64,000 bases of DNA from Isoetes taiwanensis (GCA_021234155.1 JAJEKV010000918.1:1-64000); one strand, 5' to 3'. Positions 1-12,310 are shown, numbered from the stretch's first letter. Numbers and translations are program-made. The notes: a model not told the origin generated them from the letters alone.

Positions 1-249
1 GAGATGTCATAGAAGAGGAGAACACAAGCATGCATGCCTTGATATCTCACAGGTTTGCTCTTGTAATTGAATCAATTCGGTTTGGAATTATGTTTTTCTT
101 CAAGTTCTTTCCTTGTGACTTTCTTACATGCATTCTAGTTCTGTTAGGAGTGACACATTAATATGGTTTTCTTGAAATGTATTGCATTTTACATTGTTTA
201 TACATTTATTTTACACATAGTAGCGAAATCTTGGGTGAATATAACATGG

Positions 250-545
250 GTGCTTTTAGATGTACATCCATTAACACTTACATGTCCATGCAGTGCATGT
301 CATGAATAATTACATCATTTTACGTTGTACTTTCGGTGTGGAAATGAACAGTCAAGACATACGCATTATTTGTACTAATAATATTGTAAACCGCGATGTA
401 CACTAATATTGGAACATCAATTAGATGTGGATGTACATTGGATGTTACATTGTATGTACATTGGATGTCTGATGTGGTCGGTGATGTTGAGCATACATTA
501 GATGCTTGATGTACATTAGATGTACGGTAGATGTCTGATAACGTT
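250..545. repeat. TGTACAT-rich block 1
   Basis: The palindromic hexamer TGTACA recurs within ATGTACAT/GATGTACAT contexts (near 259, 399, 430, 452, 511 and 522). Similar blocks lie at 2,471-2,533 and 6,605-7,000. They flank decayed coding segments and could be subterminal repeats of one or more old DNA transposons, or simply AT-rich minisatellite. No function is assigned. Confidence 0.6.
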
Positions 546-737
546 GAGCTGACCGGGTGAACATTTGCCTTGCATAGAACATACAATTGTCTGATAGTAT
601 GATTCAATACTCTTTTAGCATACGGTTGGTTGCAGGCATCATTTGCTAACATGGTCTTTTAATGCTTTTGTTATTGCGGTCAGGCTTTACATCAGCGGTT
701 TGTATATAGAATCCGATGCAAATTAAGCCTTCGACAA

Positions 738-2207
738 TTGATGTCTGAGCGATTGCATAAATTGGAAGGAAAACATATTGTAATAAACATGAACAGCGGA
801 TCTGTCTGGTATGATGATATGAGGAGATCCCTACATGTTAATTGCTTGCTGCGGTATACATGCATCCAGCCGAAACAATGGAGTATGTCAAGCAAACCAA
901 GAAGACTTTTGATTAATGTTAAAGTATCTTGTGGAGTCAACGGTTCGCGAGAAATATGGCGGATGGTGGCATAAACTAAAATGCCATCTGGCGAATGTGA
1001 TGAATGTGGAGTGAAGAAATTAGACATATTAAATCCAAATGAGGGAAGATGGGGCGAATGGGTAGCAGTATATACATATGTCAATGACCATCAAAAAGGT
1101 ACATCGAGGAAAATAGATTAGTTGATCAGAATGACAAAGCATCTGTTTGTTGTTAAAGAACATGAAAAATCAGCTTGCTAAGTTTTGAATCATAACTTTC
1201 TACGGCCTGTAGCCGAACAGCAGTTTAAAAGTGTGTTGGCTCGGGATAATAGTGTGTTGTACATTTGACTTTGAGAGAGAACTACACATTGAAACGAGGG
1301 AAGTGCAATCAGGCATTGGAATCTGATCAAATTAAACCTTTGATCCACCATTTAATAGGTAATGAAGAGTAAACAGCAATTTTCTATATTTTGAGATGGC
1401 GAAACGCAACACTCGACTGGGCGCATGAACTTCAATTACATTTGCAGAATTTAGCTTAAGAATAATGGAAATTGGACACATAAACCTTCATTATGTGGCA
1501 GTGAGTTCGTTTGCATCTCAATTCAAATCACACATACTTATTAAAATTAGATATGGAATTTGCTGGATCGGCCATGGGAAAAGGCACACATAAGCGAGGT
1601 GGTATAAGTTTGTGGCTTGAGGCGGCGAGAGAAAACAAAATGGCATGCCGATGGTGCGAAGCTTGACTTATGCGATTTTAGAGGCCAAGGAATGGCGGAT
1701 TGTGAAAGTGTTTGAGGTTGGAAACGGATGTGAAACGGTGACGAGCATTTAATTACAAGACTTTACAGTACTCGGCGGATACATTACAGCGTAACTATAA
1801 ACCGGCCAGATCAACAAAGATTTGGTGCATACGGGGCCACTCGTGCTTTTGTGATGCTTGCATTAACTTCAATTGGTTGAATTGTGAGAACATTAAACAT
1901 TGTGGAGAATGTGGTCTCTAAAAGTTTCAGACCTCTGGATCCATATTGCCTCTCGTGTTGAGGCGAAAATGATGGATGTTTTATCACGGAGGCTGAACAG
2001 ATAGCTCTTGTAGGCTACATTTCCAGATGTACTTGTGTCTTTTGCGAGCCTGAACAATGTGGAAGGTGTTTCGCCACTATGTTCTCATGTGCACGAGGGG
2101 AAAAGCATGCATTGGAAGAAGATTCAATTGATGACTATGGAAATGAATACTCTGGCGGCACTAGTGTCATTGAAGGACAATATTATGAACTAATCGGGCT
2201 ATAAAGC
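738..2207 (+). pseudogene. Decayed gene with HGKG and SCFC-x2-C signatures (transposon-like family)
   Basis: No continuous frame is present, but consecutive coding-like blocks on the + strand follow the order of a protein family I recognise by motif though not by name. A first block from about 741 crosses one stop at 972 and contains a C-x2-C pair. At about 1,550-1,665 a GSAMGKG...GG stretch appears; one frame over it reads GHGK, matching the HGKG signature. At about 1,840-1,910 SCFCDAC...NCENI matches the family's SCFC-x2-C...CEN motif, and the terminal block (about 2,120-2,205) reads GGTSVIEGQYYELIGL then stop. The related proteins I recall are long hypothetical proteins found in animals and plants, often thought to be transposon-derived. 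At least four frameshifts separate the blocks, some perhaps consensus errors. The family link is a motif judgement that a profile search must confirm. Confidence 0.5.
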
Positions 2208-2236
2208 GCTTCCTTCCTACTAAGAATGTTTTTGAA

Positions 2237-2282
2237 TTTTCTTGAATGCAGTGATTGGGGTTCGAATCCCCATTCAAGAAAA
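2237..2282 (+). other. tRNA-like minihelix with Pol III B box
   Basis: TTTTCTTGAAT (2,237-2,247) and ATTCAAGAAAA (2,272-2,282) form a perfect 11-bp stem. Inside it is a T-arm-like hairpin TGGGGTTCGAATCCCCA, and GGTTCGAATCC at 2,259-2,269 matches the B-box consensus. The fold is acceptor stem plus T arm, with the D and anticodon arms replaced by about 9 nt, so it is not a functional tRNA. It may be a tRNA relic, a SINE head or a mobile-element hairpin. Confidence 0.6.
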
Positions 2283-2470
2283 GTAAAACACAAAATTTGG
2301 AAGGGGCAAGCCTGACATTTCACTTGCCGGATAAAAGTCCATGAGACATTGTTATCACAACTTCCGACATTGTAGATGACATGGACTAAGTCGGAATCTG
2401 TAGTACTCCGGAAATATTGTAATACTTTGTTATAAGGCTGAGAAGAAGCCCGGACTACTTGAAGTGCATT

Positions 2471-2533
2471 ATGTACATCAATGTACATAAGATGTACAAC
2501 AAATGTACATCTTCACGATACATCTGTTGTACA
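2471..2533. repeat. TGTACAT-rich block 2
   Basis: Five TGTACA hexamers occur in about 60 bp (ATGTACATCAATGTACAT and following), directly downstream of the tRNA-like hairpin. It is the densest of the three blocks. Confidence 0.6.
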
Positions 2534-2723
2534 TTCGAAATATTATAAAAAATTTGTTAAGTGTAAGTTGATTAGAATTGAACACAAAGAAAGTTGAATT
2601 GCATAAGCATTAAAAAATGGTTTTGATCATGGCAAAGATAAAGAAATGGACGGGTTTTCATGTACAAATGGTTGATATATTTATATTGTGGACATAAATA
2701 CAACACACCGAAATGAGCATGGC

Positions 2724-3360
2724 TCATAATTCATGACCAAGCTTCAAAATGTCATTAGGAGCACGATATCTTATGACTATTGCATCATGTCTTCCGGCCC
2801 GAGAGGCTGAAGAAGAGATATCCTCTAAAGCGATAGTCCATGCGGTTTCTATATGCGTGCCAGCGGCAAACCTTTCCATCCTACATGGCTTTGCATCTTC
2901 GGGACCGTGCCTTCCCCAAGGGTTTATTGCAACAAGTGATTTGCTGCCAATATACCTTTCATGGTTGCTTTCGTTCCTCATAATTTTCAATTTGCTCAAC
3001 CTTCCCCAAAGTTGAGGCGATATAGAAGATAATGGAGTTACACAACCCTATGTACTTTGAAGCTTGTGTTGGTTTTGTATTACCTCTGGAGTTGCTGGTG
3101 AGAACTCTATCTCTTAGTTTCTTAATAGTCTTTTGTGTTTCAGTCCATTCATCTACAAAGCAAATGAAGATCTTAATTATGTATACACACTCATAATTGT
3201 GCCAATAAGAAGAGCGGTAAAAGCAAGTACTTTCGAAGGTGCAATGAACAAAAACTTTGATACATATATTCATAACATTTGAATTTGTACATCGGGTCAA
3301 AGTGCATTGTACCAACAATGGGCGGTCGAGAGGCCAATAACATGATGGCAGTTTCTCCAT
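2724..3360 (-). pseudogene. Unrecognised coding-like segment, minus strand
   Basis: Two overlapping minus-strand open stretches look coding. The downstream one (2,724-2,999) has a mixed polar composition with NPWGRHGPEDAKPCRMERFA. The upstream one (2,959-3,360) contains a charged piece DEWTETQKTIKKLRDRV. They may be exons of one gene or one frame broken by an indel near 2,960-3,010. An opposite-strand frame at 2,749-3,015 is also open and cannot be excluded. I do not recognise a family. The position next to the decayed transposon-like gene suggests the same old element. Confidence 0.25.
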
Positions 3361-3391
3361 TCCAACTTAGGTATATTGACTAAATTTAGGC

Positions 3392-6300
3392 GTGAGCACC
3401 CAAGTTCTTTGCCATAGTTTGCCCGACCAAAATGCATTTCCACACAACTCACGATATGCCATGCACTGCATTAGTCATTGGATGCTCTTTCACATAAAGT
3501 ATACCATCTTGGCCATTTTGAATCCATTAAACCATGGAAATGAGCTCCATGACAAGCAATCATCACCCATTAATATCGGTGTCAGAGAAAGGACATATGT
3601 AGCTTCCCTGAGTTCAAAGTGGATTTTGTATCTTTTAAATTAAAGGATCAGAGCTGCCTATGTCCATAGTATTTTCTGGGTACTCTTTCCATACCACAGC
3701 TAATGGTTTCTAAAACAACCCCTTTTGAGGGTTCGAGGTAGAGGGTGTTTGTGTGGAGAGAGAGATCAACTTAACTTGCTCACGGCGTAAACAAACAAGC
3801 TTTATGGAAAAGCATCACAAATATGTTCCAAAATTGGTTGAAGATTTTTAGAAGTGAGTGAAGACCAGATGGCAACATCAAACCCTTCTCTTACAAATGC
3901 TACTTGATTGATGCTAACGGCTGCAAAGAAAAAACTGTTTCCTATATTAACCGAAGCTCATCTTTACGGATCTGTTGGTATCTTGAGTTAATATTTTCAT
4001 TCTTGTGCACCTCTTGCCCAACCACAATTTAAGTCAAAGATAATGAGCTTTCTCCACTGAATTAGATGATTCACAATGCGACAAGAAAGCACTTGAGATT
4101 CACAATTTATAATTACATTTCAGATCACACAATTGAGAAACACATTGATAATTACGATTGTTATTTCTGCAGTAATAAGCGAGACAAATAAATTAATTTT
4201 TCATTACTTATTGAGTACAAAAAGCTCGGAGCATGGCTCATACAAAGCGTAATTTACAAACAAATCAAAGGGACTATCTACCACAGGTAGGAACAAGCTG
4301 CTGTATATTCATCTCGCCTTCTACAATTAATGCCTCCATTAGATGATCCCTCAGGTGACTTGGCATAGGCATGGAGTGAATAACCGGGTGTCATGCATGG
4401 TGCACAAGAATTAGAGGACTATACTAACAAACTATGTGGGAAAATAACATGTTCTACTTACAAAATGGAGCTTGGTCATTGCATCAACCTACGGCATCTA
4501 TGAATTTGTGCATGTAAGCCACAATGTACATGCAAGGATTTGGTACTAGTTTACGGCATTTTAGGACCGAACAACAGGGAGCATCAAAGTTCTTCCCTAC
4601 CATGGCTAAAAGGCTGTTGGATCGAGCATCATGTTATTGATCACAAGCTTATGAAACACGCAAAATTGCAATGTGAGAATAAATCAAGCATAAGAATATG
4701 CAATATCAGAGAATAATCAAATCATAAAAACAAAAGCGAAACTCATACTTACGGACCACTTTAGCATGGGTACATAGCCTTTGGCGGAGAGAATCGTATA
4801 CTTGGGCTAGCTATAGATGGGAAAAAGAGCTTTTCGGACCGGCAAGCACAAATATTGCCAATGCCACATTTGGGCCTTGCGGTGGAACAAATATGTATTG
4901 GCATCTTGCAATTAAAATGCCATCAGCCCTTCCTTTATGTTAGTGTTACATTGCATCTGCCTCCCCCTGTTCTTGAGGGGAATTCACAAGAATGCGGAAG
5001 GTGTCGGGTCGAACCGTAAAAAACTTGTGTTTCTAATCCCGGATGGAAGATTGCTACAAAGGTACCAAGACACAAATCGAATACATATTAATACATAAGA
5101 TGAGTGACTTAGGGAATGAAATAACATAAATATGTTGAAATGCTAGCCTACCTCCCGCAGACATCTACCATCTTAGAGGTCAAGTGGGTCAAGTCCCGAC
5201 TTCAGCCCGAGAACTTCGTCCAACATCACTTTGAAAGATAGAGTGTGGGCTTAGGAGGGCAGTCCCTATAAGGAGTGAATGGAACCAACCTTTTCAGTCC
5301 AGTTCACTAAACTGTACAAGGAAACAACGACATTAGCAAAAGAATATATCTATTGTAATCAATTGTATATTACTCACCTTGTAAATTCATCACACAGCTT
5401 GGCATCTTACGGATCGTCTTTGCACCTTATTTGTTATCACATCAATATTTTCTTGTAGATCCTCTTCCTCTTCGGTTGGACTGGAGAAGGATCGGGATCG
5501 GCTTCTTCCTTTCGCGACTGTGATGCGTGTCCTATGTACAAAAAAAAAAAATGTGGTTAATTATCATAACCAGGATGATTTAACAAAATTAGTTTCATCT
5601 TCACATACCTCTTTCTACAAATTGGTGGTGGCACTTTTTTTGCCCTCGAGATTTTCTTTTAGGACATTTTTTGTTCTTTGGAGATTTTACTGTTTTTCCT
5701 CTTGGAGTGCCATCACCGACATTCATTTGCCTCCTCTTTGGAGTGGACTCAACTACCAACCAGCTTCCTCTTTGGTATCTCTGGGATAAAATGCGGATCT
5801 TGTGTCTTGTAGCTTTTTACATGCTAACAGTCGAGGCGGGACTGCGAGATGATCTTTGAGGCAGTGAATCTTTCTTAGCTTCTCCAATTACTAATTTAGC
5901 ACTTGGTGATGAAAGAGTTTACATTTGCGGCGGAATCATTGAAGGTCTGCACTGCAGAATTTAGCTTTCTCAAGTGCCATCCTCTCAATTTGGGTGAAAG
6001 CATGTTAGGGTGTCCTTAAAAAGTATTATTTAGTGACTAAAAGTACCTAAAAGGTTTTAGGCGGAGTCTTCTTGGTACTTGTAATATGTCAATAAAAAAG
6101 GTACATTTAAGAACTTTTTATATATATTTTGGACTTAGATAGCATTATATTTATCTTAACTTTAAAATTAACACGTCCTTGACTTTTTATTTTGGACTTT
6201 TGTACTAGTTTTAATGAAAGAAAATTAGAAAGTACCAGATTACGAAGTACCTAGTGTATGTACTTTTGCGGGTTCCAAAAGTGGTACACCGTAAATGCTT

Positions 6301-7170
6301 TTTACCCATTTCCTCAACTTCACTTTGCCATGTTGAGGCGGCACTGGTGGCGGATGGTTCTATTCATCAAAATGTCATTGGTGATCCGGAGTGGAAGGTT
6401 GAGGGTCTCTGGTTCGATGCCTTATTATGCTCGGTAAAATCGTAAAGAGAGTCGATCTGGATGGCTCAAGAACATCAACCATTAAAGCTACTTACGGGAT
6501 AGGAACAACTCATCGCAAAACAAACAAATGATCTAAATTTCAATAGACATAAAAGAACATGAAAGCGAGAACTAATGAGAAATATCGGTACATTACGCCA
6601 AGCATGTACATTTCATGTACATAAAAGGTACCACATATGCGTAACTACATTTAACTATAGCCAAATGTACATGTACATGTTCCTCAATGTACATAGAGGT
6701 ACCTCAATGTACCCAAATGTACTTGGATGTACCAGGGTATCCCATTAGGAAATGTAGATCTATGCCCAAAAAAAGCACATATATGTAAAAATGCACATAC
6801 TTATGAATCCATCTCATGATGCACTCTAAAAGATAAATGCATGTACATCTATTTGAGATGTAGACTCCATTAGAGAAATGTACAACCTGACATTAACCGG
6901 GTCCAAAAGCTCAAAAATAAAAGCATCAATAAACAAGCAAATATATGCCTATGTACCTCACGCTACAGGTTGTACACTAAAAGTTATACATGTACAAGGA
7001 ATAGCAATGCAGAAAGCCATACATGTAGAACTATAGCATTACAATAACAAATATGAATTAAGAGAAATATAAGTTTAAATTAGTTGAGAGCAATGCATAC
7101 CTTTCACAAAGAGGGAAACCAAGCCGAAGTTCGAATGCCCCCTCATCGGATGCAACCTTTTATGCAATTG
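3392..7170. other. Gene-poor stretch with degenerate repeats
   Basis: No frame longer than about 90 codons carries a recognisable domain. The stretch is AT-rich. It holds short open frames at 5,520-5,859 that look like translations of pyrimidine-rich DNA, and a third TGTACAT/GGTACC-rich block at 6,605-7,000. Nothing here can be supported as a gene. Confidence 0.5.
6605..7000. repeat. TGTACAT-rich block 3
   Basis: Many ATGTACAT, GGTACC and ATGTACC words recur between 6,605 and 6,740, with looser copies to about 7,000. The block resembles the two at the left end of the window and lies just before the minus-strand coding-like region at 7.4-8.3 kb. Confidence 0.55.
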
Positions 7171-7378
7171 TCTTTCATGGACAGATAACACAAGTAAGAG
7201 GCAATAAGCATCTACGCATGGAGCTAGGCGACAACAAACCCGGTTTTGCCAAAGCCTTGGCTAACTTAATTACATGAAATGGAATGTGATGAATCGCTCT
7301 ATAGAAGTAGCTCCTGTGGTAGGGCCTCGTGCTTGAAACAATAGTCTGCTCTCCCATGAAATCAAAATGTGAATGCCT

Positions 7379-8270
7379 TTAAGGAACCAATTCAATGCAA
7401 TTAAGTTTTTCCTTTGCTTGTTCAATTGAGATTTCATGCCTTTCAATTTCTTTAGTTGCTTCCCGCAAACCAATTTCTAGCTTAGAAGAGTCTTGCTCTT
7501 TATCATGTCTACTCATAACCAAGTCTTCCAACTTGTACTTCAACACTTCCCGAAGATAACTTGATTTCGCAGGGATCCAACTGCGGATCTTCGGATAGCA
7601 TATCCTTTCTACCCTCAATCCGGTGATGACCTTCAATGCATCCCTCCTTTTTTCTTCCAATTCTTCTACTTCATTCAATAGGTTAGTTTTTTCTCCTCCA
7701 ACCCATGCTTAAATGCTTTATTGTGTTCAACATCTGATCTAGAATAACCGGGGCTCTAATATTTACGTTGTCACGTGTCTGTTTGATAGTTAGAGTTTTT
7801 GTTGGTAGGGTCAAATGCGTCTGAAATGAGGGTTTTGGCAAGATCTTTGGCGGTCCTAGCTACGTCCATCAATCAACAAGCCGTCCCTTCAAGTGAAGAG
7901 CAAATGCTCCGGCAAAATAGGTAGAAATATAATGGTTTGTAACTTTGTTTCTTGCCATAAACCAATTCATAATATTTAAAAAATCATCTTTCCATCGTTT
8001 TTGGATTATCCCTTCCTTGAATCCTCGATACGTTTTTGGAGCTTCACCCTATACCTCGTTCATAACCATCTCTAGGTTGGGTATGTGGGCCTCTGCATGT
8101 TTATCACGGAGGTCTTTGGCTTGGATCACAGACCCAAACGTAAACTCCTTGAGGTAAAATTCCACCGCTTGGGAAGCACTGGCTTCTTGTTGAGGTACGT
8201 GGTGATGAGCAGCACTCATCCGGGGTTTTGGGGCCATAGCTAGATGAAGAATTGATCGGATCGAATTCAA
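7379..8270 (-). pseudogene. Unrecognised coding-like region with a coiled-coil segment
   Basis: Reading the minus strand, a frame opens near 8,270 (MAPKPRMSAAHHHVPQQEA at about 8,180-8,240) and continues with VIQAKDLRDKHAEA. It passes a stop near 8,050, stays coding-like through RGFKEGIIQKRWKDDFLNI (about 7,985-8,040), and after further breaks ends in a charged segment (7,379-7,678) rich in E, K and R with heptad-like spacing, which suggests a coiled coil. This could be the gag-like or accessory protein of a mobile element. I cannot name a family. Alternatively these are separate fragments. Confidence 0.3.
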
Positions 8271-8509
8271 GCAGAGAAGGCAAAGGGATAGTGAGCGAGA
8301 GGCAAACCAAGAAAGAATTTGGGAAAGAATTTCAAAATCCGATAATTTTGGGTTAGTAGTGGATAGCCATTAATCATGGCGGTTACTAGCGGGTCATGAT
8401 GACAGTTATTCCAAAAATGTGCATTCGAATACGGATGTATATGTACAAAAGGGCTACATTTATAGACACCCTTTCATGCTTTTACCCATAGCATGATTGA
8501 CTCATCACA

Positions 8510-8690
8510 AAGAAGTGTGCTGGGAGGGCGGATGGAGTGGACAACCCTAGCCACTATTCTATACCAACGCCGGGTTATACCTGCAATCTATTGATCTCTT
8601 GAGACCGAGCCGTAGGTCCATCCTCCGTGAGTCCTAACGGGATAGAACACGGGGTTTGGGGTGTTTTCCTTAGGATTAGATGCATATTCT
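8510..8690. repeat. Dispersed repeat fragment shared with 43.3 kb
   Basis: GGATGGAGTGGACAACCC, the following TTCTATACCA, and further on CTTGAGACC and TCCATCC line up in order with a segment at about 43,325-43,430 (GAATGGAGTGGACTATCC, TTCTATGCCA, CTAGAGACC, TTGATCC). Spacing is conserved, so these are two diverged copies of one repeat, possibly part of an old LTR. No coding content. Confidence 0.4.
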
Positions 8691-9771
8691 TTGGCCGTTA
8701 GTACTTGGATGGATGTGCCAATTCTTCGTTGGTGGTTATTTTATATATGATTTATCTTTGTGTGCTAACATGTATTCACACTTCAAACTTAGGAGTCCCA
8801 TTGAAGGCGTGGGCGAATGACACCTCCGTGTCCTTCACGAGGGCATCTCTCTGGTGGTCCGAGGAGGCGGAGGCCCACGCTCATGGTGAGCTGATTGCCA
8901 TGGGAGGGGGAAGTCCCTGTATGTATACTTCGAGGGCGGCCGTATATATTCAGGGAGCGTCACAACCTCAAGCGCCTTTGAACTCCACCTGAAAATCATC
9001 GATTTCAGTCGGTCATTTCACACATGATGGCTTACATTTCATAGCTAGCCAGGTTTCGTGGTTTTCGGCTGGTTTTCATAGTTGCGCCACCTTCCAATTT
9101 ACACTAGAAATCACTCAAATCAACCGATAAAAAGACTTTCTTTTCCCGTTGCATGCAGATGCTCCCATCAATGTAATATAAACTAGTAGACTGAACAGTA
9201 TTTCAAGCCCTTAAAAAAACCCTTTCTTCGCATGTTAGTTATTTTGCCAGAATTATATACTCCAAACGACCCAGATGAACTGTACCAGCTGTTGATTCTT
9301 GTTGTTACTAAGGTACTCATTCTATCTTAAAATTTGAAGAGCCAATTTACAACTTCAGATTTACAAGCAGACAAGCTATTTTCTTTTGCTTGCTTGGCTT
9401 ACTCATCTTCGCATCTAGGTATGTATTATTTTGATACTTGTATTTCTCTTACAAGATTCGCTTTTCTCATCTTTGTGGCTCTTACAAAAATCCCATCGAT
9501 CCGAGCCATCGGATCGACATTATTCTAAGGAAGGGACGAGTGCCTATATTAGGCCATTTCTTTTTGGCTCGGTTATCGGTCTTCTCCAGCGGCTCTTCTT
9601 ATCCTCGTAGCTTCCCCTCCCTTCCCACACGCTCCGCGATTGGCGGCATCGTCTTTTCATTTGTATTTTTTTGTTGTTCATGCCTCTTTGTTTATTTCTC
9701 CACGTGGAGTGTTGCTATTCTTATTTATTTACGTTCCATGCCCTCTTGCTTTGTCATTCTCCTTTCTTTGG

Positions 9772-9920
9772 TGATCTTGTTTATTTCCACCTCGGTGTGG
9801 CATATTGTTACATAATGGTTCTCCACCATTTGGGTGATGCTTTATCTTGTTTATTTCCACCTCGAGGGGTGATGCATATTTTTACATAATGGTTCTCCAC
9901 CCATGGGTGATGTTATCTTT
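9772..9920. repeat. Direct repeat, ~75-bp unit, two copies
   Basis: CTTGTTTATTTCCACCTCG, followed by a GATGCATAT/GGCATAT variant and then TACATAATGGTTCTCCACC, appears twice in tandem, each copy followed by a GGGTGATG word. A partial echo (CCACCATTTGGGTGATGC) occurs at 10,611-10,628. Confidence 0.65.
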
Positions 9921-10054
9921 TCTGTTATGTTCTTTTTCCTCTGTTTTCATTTTCGGACCTTCTTGAGTGCGGCTTGTGCTGTTATTTTCTCGACCATTTC
10001 AAGTTGTTTTTGGGAGTTTGTTGGTATTGCTTGCGAGGGATTCTTTAGTTTTTG

Positions 10055-10255
10055 CTTAGTTTCTTTGGGGGTCTTGCTCTATTTACCGTTAAGCTATCCT
10101 GCCCCCTCTCCTTTGGTTCTCCATGGATCACGATCGCGGGGAGGCTTTTTCTGCCGTTTCTTTGGGGTGGGTGCTCTGATTTTCGCGTTAAGCCATCAAC
10201 TTTCGTTTTCTTTGAGGGTCGTGCTCTATTTTTCGTTAAGCCATCAGCTGCGTTT
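10055..10255. repeat. Degenerate minisatellite, ~60-bp unit, about three copies
   Basis: The core TTTGNGGGTNNTGCTCT followed by TTACCGTTAAGC, TTCGCGTTAAGC or TTCGTTAAGCC repeats three times with variable spacers. On the minus strand it produces the repeated peptide pattern LT.NRARP.KK. Confidence 0.55.
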
Positions 10256-12310
10256 CTCTCCATTCTCCGGGCAACACATTCAAGGTTGTTGGCGACCATT
10301 TTCTCATTAGGGTTTTCTCGAGAAAACCGAAGGCGAGGAGTTTTTTATCCGATGATGAAGTTGTCGCCATTACCCTTTATTTTGCCTTGGCACATTTCTT
10401 TTAGGGGTAGTAGATATTGTTCCTATGGTGGGCTTTATCCCTCTCTCTCCTAGTTTTCCACACATTGTATCACTGGCTGGTGTGATGAATGACAAACCTA
10501 TCTATATATGCTTGGGCTTAAAATATTCATTATACATTGTGCTACCATTATACATCATATTTGCTATTTGGCTATTTTTGCCGCCAATTTTTGTTTATCA
10601 TGTTTTTCTTCCACCATTTGGGTGATGCTTTTCAAACCACTGGGTGATGCTATTCTCTCTTTTTCATGAATTGTTGATTTTTTATCATTTCTAATCGCTC
10701 ATCATTTTGAGTGCTTGTAAGATCTTCGCGACTTACCGCTTTCACCATTATACCGCGTTTTGTTCTTTTAGCAGCTCATGAGGGGCCTTTGTTCCCCGAT
10801 TCTTCTCCTTTCGGTCGTTGGTTTGCTCCTCTTCGTCTCACCCTTCGTTAGCCGTGCCCGTTTCGACACACGGCGGTCGCGAAATTTTGGGCTTCTAGTT
10901 TATCGCGATTCGTTAAGTATGTCTACATTCTCTTTATCAATCTAGATCCCCGTTTTGTGTAGATATGTTTTCCCTCATGGGGCCTTTTTCATGGATTTAT
11001 GCATAGGGTATTTTGTCTTCGGCCGGCCACCCGCACATTTCTCCTATGCTACCTTGCACCCGGACCTTAGCATTTTTCATTCTCCTCATCTTGTTCCCTT
11101 TTACATCCTTTTGAACCTTCTTCGCTTTAGACTTCTTGTTGACAACATATGTCGGGTTGCACTTTGTCTTCTTTATGTCTATGCATTTTTACATTCCCTA
11201 TGCATTAAGTTTTTTCCTCCTTGCCTTTTTATCTCGGTTACTTGTTATTGGTTCTTGGCCCACCCAGTTCGGGGAGGACTCATAGCCATTCCACGGACTT
11301 GGTCCGTAGCCACGATCTTACGAGCTTTGGTCGTGTCATTATTCAAAATAAGACAACTATCCACGGACATCGGTCAGGTGATTTGCATCCATATCATATA
11401 TGCATTGTACGTGATAGCGTGGTTTGTTTTTGTCCTCGCCTTATTCTTGTTCGTTGGCATTTGCTTTTCGATTAAGTCATCATAGCGATTGTCCCTTCCT
11501 TTTTCGTTGTTTTCTAATGTGCTTCCTTTTTTGAGGTCATTCTTATTTCGCTGCCGTCCGGTCGGGGCACTTCCTTAGAATTGTCATCGGGCGTGCTTTT
11601 CTTTTCATTGTTTTTTCTCTAATATCCTTTCCTTTTTCAGGTCATTGAGCTGATATCGTCCGTAGGCTGGTTGCTTCCGGCTCTTCTTCTTCAACCGTTT
11701 TTCCCTCCGCGGCTTCCGCTCGCTGGCTAGGTTTTTGAATCAATGTGTAGTTTTCTTCTCGCTTGAACCCGGACTCTTGGGATCACGGTTTCCTTTCTTT
11801 CCCAGCTTGCCTTCATTCGCATGCCCTGCCACTATCCTTCAATGCCTAATTTCTACGGTTCCTTTCATCTCCCTCGCTACTCCCTCAGGGTGGCCCTCTT
11901 TTAGTTCCTCTCTTTTTTCTCTGGCGTCTGTCAAAGGCCGGGTGGTGGTGTGAAGTGTCTTCTTGCTATCGGCTTAAAATTTGGAGTTTCTTGCTGGCGA
12001 CTAGGCTTATGGTTGAAGTCCTTTGGTAGTCGGCGGTTTTGTGTCTCTTGAGTTCCTTCCCGAATAGTTGCTTTTCAGTTACGTCACATATTGATTCCTT
12101 AAAAAATATAGTTTGCAGTATGGTTTGGTGTTCTTGTAAGGCAAAAAATGCAAATTGGAAACAGAAAAAAATCCAGAGATCGCATGAGGAATTTAAAAAT
12201 ATATTCTTTTTTTGCAATACTATATTATCACATGCTGAATAGGAACTAGAAACTTACTATAGTAGTAAGTTGATGAAAGTAACAAAGGCTGCATTAGTGA
12301 CACCTGCTCG

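Larger units (their letters stand above)
9400..12000 (-). other. Strand-asymmetric region, probable antisense retroelement relic
   Basis: The + strand is strongly enriched in T and C over about 2.6 kb, so the minus strand is A/G-rich. Minus-strand translations are basic and hydrophilic (for example 10,045-10,299, rich in K, R, N and P), interrupted by frameshifts. The long + strand open frames (such as 10,955-11,485) translate to low-complexity F/L/S-rich sequence, as expected from reading an A-rich coding strand backwards. The composition resembles the coding strand of the LINE at 32.1-35.9 kb. A retroelement ORF1- or gag-type relic on the minus strand is my inference. No enzymatic motif was found. 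Confidence 0.35.

Noticed and set aside
6340-6425. Possible tRNA ending GGTTCGATGCC
   Set aside because: A B-box-like word is present, but no acceptor stem, D arm or anticodon arm can be formed around it.
10955-11485. 176-codon + strand frame resembling a multi-pass membrane protein
   Set aside because: F/L/C-rich low-complexity translation of a T/C-biased stretch, with no conserved motif and similar frames overlapping in other phases.
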